From Glandiceps talaboti (lineage: Eukaryota > Hemichordata > Enteropneusta > Spengelidae): a DNA stretch of 64,000 bases. The notes under the pieces are model-generated. The model saw nothing but the letters and a program-made list of their open reading frames with translations, was not told the origin of the DNA and searched no databases. The stretch covers positions 24,809,003-24,873,002 of the forward strand of contig NC_135551.1 of NCBI RefSeq assembly GCF_964340395.1, written 5' to 3'. This document shows, in pieces, positions 36,659-50,300 of this stretch; within the stretch, counting starts at the first letter, position 1; each line of letters opens with the position of its first letter. A program made the position numbers and the translations under genes.

Positions 36659-36810
36659 GTACCATGACCAAGGGTTCTTATTACTTCCGAGTAACATTTC
36701 ACATGTTCAGGTCAACAGACTTTGTCAAACTGTCAGTTTGCTGACTTTACCACTCGGTGGCATAGGAAGTAGCATTACTCGTAAGTAATAAGAACCCTAG
36801 GTTTTGGTAC
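36659..36810. mobile_element. Inverted-repeat insertion in copy 3 only
   Basis: The core arms AGGGTTCTTATTACTT at 36671 and its complement ending AGAACCCT at 36798 extend 24 bp with one mismatch. Weaker pairing continues outward to GTACCA/TGGTAC at 36659 and 36810. Copies 1 and 2 have the left flank (ACCAAGGGTTCT) without the right arm, so this looks like a small insertion in copy 3 or deletions in the others. Confidence 0.5.
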
Positions 36811-37057
36811 ATGAACTGATTATTACTATGTTTTACTACCTGATGAACGGGTTTAATGATGGTATGTTATGCTTAAACATAAATGATAACATCTCAAACA
36901 ATATATAGTAGTGTATGCTATGATGTTGTCACATACATTTGAATCAATGACTGCATAGAATGGAAAGCTGTCGTATGAAATGCTACATATTGAGAAAGTT
37001 ATGGTATGTAGTTACACATTTCTGGAAGAGGTAGCTGCACCTTGAGGAGGAATTGTG

Positions 37058-37249
37058 ATGTTGCAACATATCTCTGTATGCACACTGTAATGTTGCAACT
37101 TATACCTGTAGACACATTGTTATGTTGCAACACATCGCTGTATGCACATTGTTATGTTGCAACATATCGCTGTATGCACATTGTAATATTGCAATATATT
37201 ACTGTAGACACATTGAAATGTTGCAACATATCTCTGTACGCATATTGCG
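37058..37249. repeat. 32-bp tandem repeat, six units
   Basis: Six head-to-tail units of 32 bp (37058, 37090, 37122, 37154, 37186 and 37218). Most carry the self-complementary 12-mer ATGTTGCAACAT or a one- or two-base variant. It lies just past the stop codon of the minus-strand coiled-coil gene, in its probable 3' UTR or flank. Related TTGCAACATATC sequences occur in module e (near 28291 and 36232). Confidence 0.85.
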
Positions 37250-37325
37250 GTATGCTATGAAGACATGTCTCTGATCATGGAGTGTGCTGTGAGTTACATT
37301 AACTTAAAATTCATAGATAATGTTG

Positions 37326-39988
37326 TCATGTTGCTATATCTTGATCTTTTGTGTAGTTTGTCCATAGTGTACTCAAACACTTGGCTTCCTGCATGGACAA
37401 GAAAAGACAAATTGGTCAGTTAGTTTGTAAAAAAAAAATTGAAAAAAATAATGTTATCTAGTATATAGGTGACAAAAAAAAACACATTTCAAATTCAATT
37501 TCAAATATTTCATAGTTACACACACAAAGTTATACAGTATTTGCTCAAGTTCAACACAATGTACACTATAAACTGTTGAAAAATTACACTGGTAAAAGTT
37601 TGAAAAGCAAGACTGATGTTTCATTCACACATTGTGGACATGTTTATCAGGCTGATGTTCTGGGTTGGTCACATGACTCATCACTGGTATCATGTGACAT
37701 AAGAATGGAATCCCAGATGTGTGAAAGTCCACAGTGTGTGGATAAACGCTTCAGTTTTGCATTCACAAAATATAAACAGTGTTTTGTGTTTTGTGTTAAA
37801 ATTTCAATGTATAAATAGGGATGTGACCTTACCCTTATAGTACAGTCATCTACTATAGAATCCATGGTTAATGGTAGGGGTCTAGATGGAGGTCTTGGTG
37901 CAATTTCTGGTTCTGATCCTGTTCCTACATTAGACTTAATACTCCTGATACGGACAGAGAGAGAGCAAATAAAATTAATTAGATGTATGCTTAGAGCACA
38001 GAATACTGGTTAGATATACATCATACTCAGAATTGATTGAATGCAAGTCGACAATAGCAAATATAACTACTGACTATTTGTTTACATTTCATGTCAATAT
38101 TTCACAATACATTGTCTCTAATACTACGGCAGTGAGGTTTCTACATCAGGCCTTTCAGCTGGAAAAACTGAACTGTGAGAGTAGAAAGTGATATGACACA
38201 TCTTAATTTTGATGGGTATTCGAAGTATATCAAATTAGGATTAAAGTTTGCATGTCAAAACAGTTGTCTGGCAGAGATATAGAAAAGTTTGTTCTTAACA
38301 AATGAATAATCCTATTTAATCTGTACAGCTTCACTTATAAGATAGTAGTAATCTGGATCCATGGGATTCAAACGTTGGGGTTTAATTAAAGGCCATGGTT
38401 TCAGTCCTAGGTTCACAGGTGAATGTTCTTTTATCAGTGAAGCCATAAGGATTACACAGGATTTTTCTTTTGTACTGGACCAACTTTTTCTATAGCTCTC
38501 TGCCAGGCAACTGTTTTTCACATCTAAGTTTTAATCCTAATGCGAACTCAGCCTTTTAATTACTTTATGAAACCCTACATCCTCGATTGTGTAATGTAAA
38601 AACAACGTACAACACTGAGGGATCACCGAATGACTGTGCATATCATACCCATTTTATGTTCCCGGCCCCAAGAACAATTTAGATAGATAAGAAACAGGCT
38701 TCCCACAGACCACTCATTACAAATAGAAACAACACCACACTCCTGCCGACAAACAGGCACTGTATGTGCACACACATACATGTATCACTTGTAACTTTGA
38801 ATCAATACACTTGTATGTGTCAAAATCTGAGCCTGCAATGTTATGACTTTCAATAGCTTGTTTGTTCCAAGGACAATGTGTGTGTGTCTGTGTATCAGTA
38901 GGGGTTGGATGATGTTGTTTATATTTGTATTGAGTGGTCTGTAGGAAGCCTGTTTCTTATCTATCTAAATTGTTCTTAGGGAACATAAAATGTGTATGAT
39001 ACCCACAGTTGTTTGGCGATCCCTCAATGTTTTAGTTGTATTTAGCTGAGATGAGTATTGGGTCCCTTCGGACTACAAGACCAATAAGAACAAGAATTGA
39101 CACTAACCAATGTAATATTTAGACTTACCTTTTACCCGATGAGTGTCTGCTATGTCGACTACCAGCACTTTTAGTAGATCCAATACTGCCCTCAGATCTG
39201 AGACTCTTCTTTGTACTGTCTCTACTCATTAGACTGTATACTGATCTATGTTCTGATAATTCTTCTATGGCAGACAATGGACCTGGACGACTACCAGATC
39301 CCAAGGTACTAGGTAATATCGGGTCACTGCCAACTGTTCCATCTTCTATGGCTGGTAGACTGAGCTCTGGCACTTCTGGAAGTGACAAGGGCTGTGAAGG
39401 CTTCTGGTCAAACACATTTATCTAATGAGAAATGATAAACATTTATGTAAAGTGAAAACTATATACTTACACATCTATTAGATATTAAAAATACTGGTCT
39501 TCATTCAGCCAAGAAAAATGTGAGGAAACTAAGGGGCCTTCAAGCTGATGACAAGACATGACAAAACTCTTATCATGTCAGGAATATTTTCTTGATGAAT
39601 GAAGAACTATTACTACCTGTGCAAGCATAATTCATGATCAATCAGGAAAAACAATGGCATTTTGAACATTTTCATGCACATTACGAGCACAGCACAACCA
39701 ATGATGTAGACACACATTGTCATGATGTATCACAACAAGGGTATATTTTCCATATTTTTGTTTACAGGTTAATAACAATATTTCACACTGATACTGCAAA
39801 TTTCTCATACAAGGCATTCCATTGTAGGAAAAACACTGTACAAATCAGACGTGATATTATTCATGTATTTAATTAGTTATTTATTTGATTTTTATAAGGC
39901 TGTTGGACTGGATGCAAATGTTTTCTATGTACTCTGCTATGCTCGTTATTTTGTAATTACTGTCCACATAGGATACATTGATAAATAC

Positions 39989-40030
<42 letters not shown>

Positions 40031-43000
40031 TAAGCCAAACATTAAAAGTCACCTACCAAATCTCCTATACTGGGTCCTTCCGTCATCCAAGCATAGTCTT
40101 CTTTCTTTTCTAGTATCCTGTCAAATGATGGAAGACACTTAATAGTAATCTTTGGTATATTGTAAAATACTTTCACTAAGTTTTAGTAAACACACATTGG
40201 GTTATTGGTGGCCATGCAATTAGCTTGCATACCTCTTACAAGAGCAGTCTGGTTTTGAACTAAAAAAATATGACTAGGTCTGTGTGTGAGAATGTTGATA
40301 CTTAACATAACTCTACTGAACAACATGGGTTTTCTCCAGTTACTTTGATTTCCTCCAGATTTAACTTGAGGGCGCTGCTCAGTACTAGTATTGGATATTA
40401 ACATACAAGTCAAAATAATGACTTGTGTACAAGTTGAATATCATCTATGAAATGGTTGCCTAGTAATCATATCATTACTTTGGACTCTTTTAATCAAAAT
40501 TTCCATCCACAATGCACCTCACTAGTTAACAAATTGCCAGACTGAATGATTTTCTCAATTTAGTGACTACCTTTTATAGAATACATACCTGAGAGTGGCT
40601 GCTTGATGTGTTAGTGCATATTCATACATCAATCTAAGTCGTCTCCTTTCTCTGTCTCTAATTCTGGACCTAATTCTGAATTCTTCATTCATTCTTTCAA
40701 TCTCTGGATCATCTTTCCTTGGTTCTAAGTCCAAAGTAAACGCTGCCAGAGGTGGAAGTGCCACCTAAAAGAGAGACAAATGGGTATGTTTTTTTATATG
40801 TTTGAGTTAATCATCATTGAGAGATATACAAATCTACTATTTCATGACAAATATAGGCAGTATGAAAAAGCACAATTGCAGACGTTCATTCAAAGTTGTT
40901 TCAGCCTTATTTGGAAAGGGGAGGTAAAAACATTAAGCATTCAAAAGGTAATGTTTGAGGTAACCTTTGCAAAACTGAAATCTGTAAAAACAAAAGTATT
41001 TGCATATTTGTACTTGAGGGCACACTTGCAATAAAGCCCTGCCTCTTCATCTACATACATGATCACAATAATAAGAATTTGCTCTTACATTGCTACTTTC
41101 ACTAAATTGAAAGCTCTTCTATATCTTACAAGAGATGTATTTTTGTACAATTGATGAAACACTTCTCTTGTAAACTTGGTGCAGTCATATCATATTGATG
41201 CATGTTTTGAAGATTTCAGCCAATGATCAACCTGTAGAGTACTCACCCTAGGAAATTGTTGGTCTAATGCTAATGCCTTGGGATGAACTGAAGTTCTTCT
41301 ACCCTTAGCACCAGCAGATAAGTAACCTTGCTGGTGGTTGTTGTTCTACAGAAAGACAGAAAGTCAAACAGTTATTCAAGGCAATACATGATTAGACTGT
41401 AGGATACATATCATGTTTCTAAACTACCACTGTACTATACTACCCAATACCCTGCACAGTGCAACCAGAATTGGTTGCAGCCAATCGAATCAAATATAGT
41501 TCTGCTGTAAAAGGTGTCAAAATATCCATGATGCCAGCCTTTCAATGATTTATCAGACCACACACCTAACATTACATCAATAGTAAAATCAGTTGCCAAA
41601 GTCTGGTAGTTTGTCAAGTACAAACAATTGATAAGTATCACCATAACAACAGGTGTCCTTATCACCAGACACAGAAACTATTCTGCCAGTTTGATTTTAA
41701 ACTACATAGTGATATCTGTTTGAACTTCTAATCACAAATTCAAGGCTGGGCCTAAATCCTTTGATCTTACAGCCACAGACCCACAGAAGTAGAACAGACG
41801 TGAGTGATGGCGTGATAAGTTATAACGATAGCAATAGCACAGAATGTCATGAATGTTGTATTTTACAGACTTATACACGATGAAACTTTCTTTGTTCAAA
41901 CTATTCAAGTAAGCTTCTTCATTCTGTTGGATCATAACCAGACTTAGACTAGTTTACCTTTTTACTAAATTGTTGTGTTACAGCCCATTGGTGGACTGAT
42001 TTACCCTTTGTGCTTGGTCTGGAAGGCTCCTTATCTTCTTGAATTTTCACCATAGGTACAAAACTTCCACCAGTAGTATCAGGACCTTTTAATGATGCCA
42101 TACTATGAGTGCTGGACAGCGATGCAGCTGTGGGAGGAAATACAAATTAGAATTAGTTCAGATTTGATTCAAACCCTTCAGTGTGGGTTACTTTTACAAC
42201 AATTGTTTGCAGTGTTCTAATCTAAACATGGTCTAAACCTACTCTTTGTAAGATTGGAACATTGGATTTAAAAAAAAACAAAAAAACTTGTTTTGGTACA
42301 TTTTTTGTAAAATCTAATTTTTGTATTTTTTTTACCGATAATATAACATTTTATCAGTTGAAATAATGTGATTCAATAGTGACTGGAGTTGTGTATTGTT
42401 CTGTAAAATAGTATTCTGTGATTTTATTGTACACTCAATAAAGCCATATAACAAACCAAACATCTCAGACAAAATGAGAAAATGTGCTGTGAATACTTGA
42501 TAGCGATGATAAACAAGTTACAGTATGCACATTTCTGCATCCATTCTGTCAGGAACTTCAATGTCACATGTTTTCGTTAATATAAAAAAACAAATACATT
42601 TTTTAACACAGTTGTATTCACTCTAGGAATGTACACAAATCCAATCACCGTAGATACAGAAATTTAGATAACTACTTCTAAAGACTATACTTTGGGCCAA
42701 TTTTTATTGTATATCCGTGCTGGCGATCTTGTTGTTTTACTGAAATAAACTACCTAACTAATAATATCAACTTTTGGCTAAAATTAATAATTTTAATTCA
42801 CATAAGTTAGACTTAAACTTCATAGCCTATTGATATAACCTGTAGTGTAGTTCAACTCACTGTAGCCCTAAACTATTGTATGTTGGAAAAACAACTTGCT
42901 TATAATTAATTTGCTTATTATACATTAAAAATATATAATGATCCTTATACAATTATTACATATACTTGTGCTGTAAGGAGTGGTGCAAGTGTGTGATTAT

Positions 43001-44279
43001 TATGATGCACTGGAAGGGGTTTACAAACTATGGAGAAATTTGTGAAAGGAACGGGGATTCATTCCTGTGTAAATTTCCAGTGTAGGACTAAGGCAAAGCT
43101 TAGCAACATTCCTTCTCCCTTTTTCTGTACCTTTGTTCCATCGATATCAACTTTAATAATTAACTTATCAGTTCTAACACAACATGCTGACCATACAATT
43201 TCACAAAACACTGTACTTCACGATCACACACACACACACACTGGCACAATAAAATCATCAAGTCTGGGGAGGGCAAACACTGTGCACTATATGACAATGA
43301 ACACCCACGTATTTTGTAAATTTCACCCTTCTTTTCTAGTAGAAGTTTCCGTAGTGGATGATTTTTGTGTCTCAAAAGCCGGGCGTTAAGTGTCCACACT
43401 GAAAGTAGGAGTGTTTGTTAGTGAAAAAAACAACAACAATAAAAAAAGTAACACATAATATGTACAGTCTGTCAATCTATGGGTAAGTAAAATTGATGTT
43501 GGTTTGGTGTTTTACTCATATGACATGACATTTAATACACACCCTCAGACAACTTCTAATGCAAAAGAAACAATTACATACATTTGTAGGTGCCATGCAC
43601 AGTGGGATGTAGAAGTAGTCAAGTTTAAATGTTCATCAGTTAGAAAATAAACAATTGCAGCCATTAAAATCATCAGGTCCATGAGTAATGTTTTCATATT
43701 AGAAGCCTGTTTTTACTGCAGTGTGAAAGAACAGCAATGCTTATCAGTGTTCAATGTGATTGGGGAAAGGATCCTGCTGTGTTTGTTGTGTCTCTGTTAT
43801 TGTTAGTCTAGAATTGAAATATGTCTATAGCACTGTGTCAAAAACATAATGTCCCATGAGTGAAACACCAAGCCTACATTATTTTAGCTATCATTAAATA
43901 CACAATAACTAAGATATTACAAAGTGTGTGTTAGATGTTTCATTTTGAGTGTAATACTGTAGTTGTATGCATTCTGGTGCTGGATTTATTTTAGCTGAAT
44001 ATGCACATATTTTTTTTTTTTACTTTACATACAGCATTTCCCAGTGAGTACATATCAGCAATCAAAGTGCAACTCAAACAACCCTTTTCAGGGACACCAC
44101 ATTCTCTAACTAACTAGATCTACCTTATATAAACCAACGTTTCTTGAGTGTCTGGTCTTTAAAAGTTCAAATCAACACGTGTGTGTCTGTGAATCTGTCT
44201 CTGTCTGTGTCTGTCTGTCTGTCTGTCTGTCCAGCTGTGTCTGTGCATGTGTCTGTGCATGTCTGTTCATGTATGTGCA

Positions 44280-44323
<44 letters not shown>

Positions 44324-47300
44324 ATGTGTATGAAAAAAATTCTTTCTTTGTATAAACATGTGTCTAATTTCCCCCACTCAGTGTTCACCAAAGTTAAAGT
44401 GTGCTTGATGCCCCCAAATTGCCACTTCATCAAATTCTTCATGTACCAAAATAAATACAACTATAGTATACACAACCAACACATGATAGTCTTAAACCTG
44501 TGCTGTTATTTTGTTCAAGAAAACCCATTCTCAGTTAAAACCAAGAAACAAACTTTATACATTGAGTAAAAATGATATCAACATTAACTTGATTAAGGCA
44601 TTTTAAAATCAAATATAACTGCCAACAACTGTGTGAACTTTTCACTGACTATAATAGGCACTCAGGAGTCATGAATAATAACAATCTTTATTTATACTGG
44701 ATAGTTCTTTAAGTACATAAACACTTATCTCCCAAGAAGTCCATTGAGGGCCATCCCTCACAGGTTCAGTGTTAGGGCAGGAGGAAACCAGAGTACTCGG
44801 AGAAAACCTGCGTTGTTCGGTAGAGTCAAACTGAATGACACTCTTCTTACTTACAGCATGGTAAGTTTAATCAAACCCCAACCACAGTGGTACGAGGCAA
44901 GTGGTTTAACAACTTGGCCACCAACAACCCAAATATTCATTGTTCACTTACTGCATAAAGAATTCTGTTGACAGCCATGAGGCAATGTGACTCACAGCAA
45001 AAAATCCCCAAATGTGGTACAATGCCAACTACCCTGCTTACATCGTCATCTGTGAGTTTGCACCGGTGTCTCACTAACTGCTTGTAGTGCTGAGCCTGAC
45101 TCCCAAGGTCTCACTTTCAAATCTATCTGCATACCCCTAACACATATGTTTATACTCAAGTGACAGTAGCAAAAGATCGGGTTACAAGCATTATTCCCCA
45201 GGTGAAAATATTTAACATAAAACCCAATTTAATCTGATTTAGAAAGATGTTAATGTATGTCTTCATGAAGTCTAGTAAAATTTATAGAAAATTAGAGATA
45301 CAAAAATATTCCGATACCAATATCATTTTTTTTTTAAATAGTGAAAAACCCCAAAAAATCCATACAAAATACTTACATGATGGTGAATCTAACTGACTTT
45401 CACTGATGACACTTTCTTGTAAACCAAACGTTTCTCTAAATACATCTGGTTTCTGGATGTCTTCCCAAAAGTTATCTACATCAGTTTGAGTTTTCAAATC
45501 TCCTTCTTTTATCTTCTTATCCTGCAGTTCTACTATCTGTAGAAGAGAGAGGAACATACACTTAGGACTTGCATTTCTAGTGATGACTTGGTATATTATG
45601 GAGAAGAGAATAACTTACAAATATTTACAATTATTTATAAAACATTCATTTGAAAAAAATTATGTTACAAATTCCATGAAACAGTGAATAAATGGAGGCT
45701 GTATGAACCAAGGAGCACTATAGTAATGTTATTAGGCATGTTTTAAATACTGAAAGGACAGCAGTAACAACACAGAAAATGAGTGGTAACTTTGTGTCTG
45801 CTGTCTTGTTCATGCTACAATATCCAACAACTCTGGCCTTCAATTTAGGCTACAGAACCACTTGCAAACAGCACTCCTAGTGGCAAAACAATGAAATCTT
45901 TCTGATTACAAGAATATAGCAAACTGACATTGCTACAATAGGTGTAAGCTGGACAGGAAACAAGTGTAGCAGAGTCACAGATTCAGTGAGTAGACAGGCT
46001 ATCCATATTAAGAACAAGTCATTGAGAATGACATAGCCCCGCTATGATTGGGTTTTAAGGAACTGGCAGTTTATGTTGTCATTTTCTTGATATCACTACT
46101 CTGATCACGCAACAACACTTGTGAACTTAAATCAAACAGACTTAGATATGTTGTGCCTGCACGTTGGATGTGGAACATGCCTACTCTGTTGTGTCTCCTT
46201 GTTGGAAAGAAACACGGACAGATGGACGGACGGAACTCAATCCATAAGTCCCCGTCCCGGACTTCGTCTGGCAGGGACTAATAAAGAATGAATACTTACC
46301 CTGTAATAATGTGTTTTAGGTAGATTCTTTAGATGGGAATTATCATGAAATAATTTGGATTTCTCATGTCTCTTCTTCACATGATGACTGTCAGCTTTCT
46401 AAATGTAAAAAAGATCAAAACATTGTACATGATTAAATAGAACATAAAACATCTTTGGTGCAAAATTACTTGTCTGCTACATAACTTCAAAATATATAAC
46501 TATTACTAGATTTTAATTCTTTTCATGTTTATCCCTTAAAAAGTACCAACTACCATGATGGATTATTTAATAACAAAGTCCCAGTGTAGTGGAGTTTGGC
46601 ATGTGATTGCACAAACAAAAAATATGGTGTTTATACCCTGGTTGTTCCACGTCATGATATAAATATCTACATCATTTGTTTTCTGGTGCATGAACTTTTG
46701 GGTCATAACTTCACCATTACTCTTCCTGATTTTGATAAATTGCACAGGTATAATTATATCATTCCCCCAAATTTTTCTTCACTCAACCAGAAAATACTCA
46801 TGACTAAGGAGTTTTGCCCCACCTTGTCTTTGACTTGTAGTGATAAGGCCCCTTAGGTAACTCATATTTTCACTGACCGAAAAGAAAAAAATATCGGGAA
46901 CAATATCTAAACAGACTACCAAGCTTATGATTTCATCTCTAAAGCTTTAGAAAATAGTTCAAAAATTTGCTTGGTTTATGTTTATTTATGAAATTTATAA
47001 AATTTAAACACTTCTGCAACATATGCAACAACTGATAACAAAACTCACATTAGTAGAGCTGTCATCTGCATTTGTCTCTCTCAAGAACCCCATATCCCAA
47101 CATTTTGGCATTCATTTTGATTTTTCTATATCAATATTGTTTCAATGCACTTGAAAATCATCAGCATAAAAACCGTATATGACAAAAACCACCCTACTTA
47201 CTTCCTTTTCTTCTTTTTCTGCTATCTTTTTATACAGTTCATCTGTTTTCTTTTGGATATCCTTTCTCTGTTGGTGTACTTTTTCATTGAGTGCTGTCAT

Positions 47301-50300
47301 GTACTCATAGTAGTAATGGTTTCTTAGTTTTGTCAGGTCCTCAAAGATTTGCATGTGTTTCTAAAACAAGTGTAAGGTAAACATGTTATAAATCTCATAT
47401 AGTTGAATCATAAACTCTGCAGTGCCTATGATAATATTACATTTGACTTTAAAACTATGATATTAGATTATGAATCAATTTCTTCACAAAACAAATTTGT
47501 TTTAACTTTATGGTGTAAATCATTACTATTTATCATAAATCTGACTAATACAACCAAGATCATTATTGTGTCTCAAGTAGGCTACACAGCATCATTTATA
47601 ATTGAACTGTCTATTTCATCCCCTCTATGACATTGTTTATTGAGAGCCTAGACATCTATCTATCTAGTCTGTAGTAATTGCATGAATTTATCATTGTTTC
47701 ACTGAAGTGACAATCAATCAAGGTTTTATCTCTCTCATGTAAAAACTGACCAAGAATGACATCTAGTCAGGTTTTGACCCGATTTGTCCTCATTTACATA
47801 TTTGTTTGTAATCATCATATTTCCGCTGATGGTAGGTGCCCATTGATGTCAAACAAAGTTGTTACTTTGCTAAGTTTGCAAGGCCTATTACCAGACATAA
47901 CATTTTCACTGCCAGAAACAATGTCTTCAAAACAATGTGTTCATTGAATAAACTATGTCTGTACGTGTTACATTGTAACTTACTGTTTGTACCAAATACA
48001 ACTATCATTGATACTGTGTTGCAAATACTATTAATGATGTTTCCACTAAGGGGAATAGTAAAATAAAGGTGATGGACAGTTCAATTTGATACAATGATGT
48101 TACATAGACCATACTTTACACACAACAGTAATCTTGGCTGTAGATGATGTGTATTCTTAAGGTTGTACAATTTACATGAAATAAATAAATGAAAATATAA
48201 AGAGAAAAATTCAGTTTATAAATTTTTTCTTATTCAAGAGATGGTCTTTTATTAATTTCTAATGTTCATCACTTTTTTTGTATTGTTTTATGATGAATAT
48301 TATAAATGTGAAATAATTATAATATCTTTTCCACAGTTCTAAACTTAAGTACAAGAAAAACTGCGAGTGCAAATTACAATTTTTGGCACACCGAATGACT
48401 GTAAAATGCAACATAGGAAGATAAGTTTAAAAGTCAGTAGAAGAGAAGCAAACCAAACACAGTAAACTTTGTTTCATCCCTACATCACAATCTCCATGGA
48501 AACAATTATGTGTGATATGTCAGTCTTTCGAACTGTAAGACTACTAAGTTATCAATGTATACAGTATATCCTTAAGGCCATCATATTTTTTTCATATGTT
48601 TCTCATCACATGAGTACAACTATAATATTTTAGCAGCTGTTTCATAACAGTAGGTAAAAATGGAAACAATATCATCATAAAAGCTACATAACATTTTCTT
48701 TATGCTTACAACAAGGGTTACAGAAATATCAGACTATGTCTGTGTGTCATGATTTTTATATTTTAGCCATTCACTGTAGGATATTTATTTCAGCTATCAT
48801 AATAATAAACAAAGCTACATTGTATGTACATTTGTCTGTCTGCTGGCGACATCTGTGACTCTTCTACACTCATGATGAGAGTGTCATACTCACATATTCA
48901 ACCAACAGACAGATTAGTATTACATTTTATTAATAACATAATTAATTATCATAATTCAATTATGTAATGTTGGTTAATATTTTTAGTTAAAACCATATAA
49001 ATCATGAGTTAATTTAGTAATGAGAAACACATGAAGAAAATGGCTGCCCAAAAGAAATATGCTAATTATGTCATTGATATGCAAATAAATATGGTATATG
49101 TAAATTACATGTTATTTGATATGCGAATGGATCAAACACTGGGGTTTCCTGGGGAGAGTGATGTCATGGGAAGGTTAAAACTTAAACTGACACGAGAACA
49201 CATGCAGCGATACAAAAAACACCTGTGATTGTTAGTAAGAAAAGACATTAAACATTATTAAAGTTTAAACAGGACATAGTCATAACTGTTGAATAATGAA
49301 TAGAAGGAAAAACAGCATCACAATATTAGCTGAAATAGTTTAACATCTGAAAGAGGAAACTGAGTCTGAAAGGGAAGTTAATAATAGACATTCACAAAAT
49401 GGGAAATTTATTAAAATATGAAATGGTCTACAGCTGTCATCAATGGTATTCATTATAATACAGGTGATTTCAAACAGTTTTTACCATTAGTCAGGAGTGT
49501 TGTATGTGTAATTTAAATGGATTTTTGTCCGATAATAAATGAAATCTACCAAAACTGGTCGTCAAGTTACCGAATATAACACATGTATAGGAGAATATCA
49601 ATGTATGTAAATTTATCAATGAGTTAATTAAAATGATACACAGCATCTGCATGGTAATTACTTATGTTTCAGGACAGATGAAATAAAATGGTTACTTTGA
49701 GCTTTTGGCAAAAAAAAAAAACACATAGTGAAAACAAATTCGGTAAAACTTTTTGAATTTGGAAAGTCAATATGTTTATTCAGTTAAAACAACTGCTAAT
49801 TTTTTTGAGTGAAAATGTTTACTTTTGAACATCAAATTAAAGGATCGGAAGCTAATGATTAATGATATTAATAGAGAGAGAATTTTGATTATTATTGACA
49901 AAATTATTTATCAGTGGTTATCTTGAGGGTGGTACAAATGTAAATAAAAAAATCTACACATGGTATTTCGCCAGGGTTCTTAACTAAAATGGAATAAGTT
50001 ATGGAAGTTTATACAACGAGTAACAATGAAGTAAAGTACTTTCTCTATGTGCTTCACTCACTTATAGCATTCATACCAGGTGTAAAAGTATACTGTTTCA
50101 ATCGGTTTATTTACAAGCCCAGCATGTGGCCTCTCTAATGTGGTCAATTAGCAAATGAAACAGTATATTTTTACACTTGATATGGATGGTATAAATGACT
50201 GCGGTACATACAGAAAACGCTTTACTTTGGTGTTACGGGTTGTACTACTACAGTTTCCAAATCTTAGCAAAAGACATTGTACAGTAATTAAACAGCTATA

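Larger units (their letters stand above)
32178..36680. repeat. Segmental duplication, copy 3 (a-b'-c'-insert-b-c-d-e)
   Basis: Module a is at 32178-32325. A fused partial b/c follows (32350-32710, joined near 32522 where the middle is deleted), then an unrelated insert (32711-33190). Full-length b (33268-33530), c (33531-34218), d (34219-36070) and e (36111-36680) complete the copy. The duplicated partial b/c shows at least two rearrangement steps. Confidence 0.8.
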
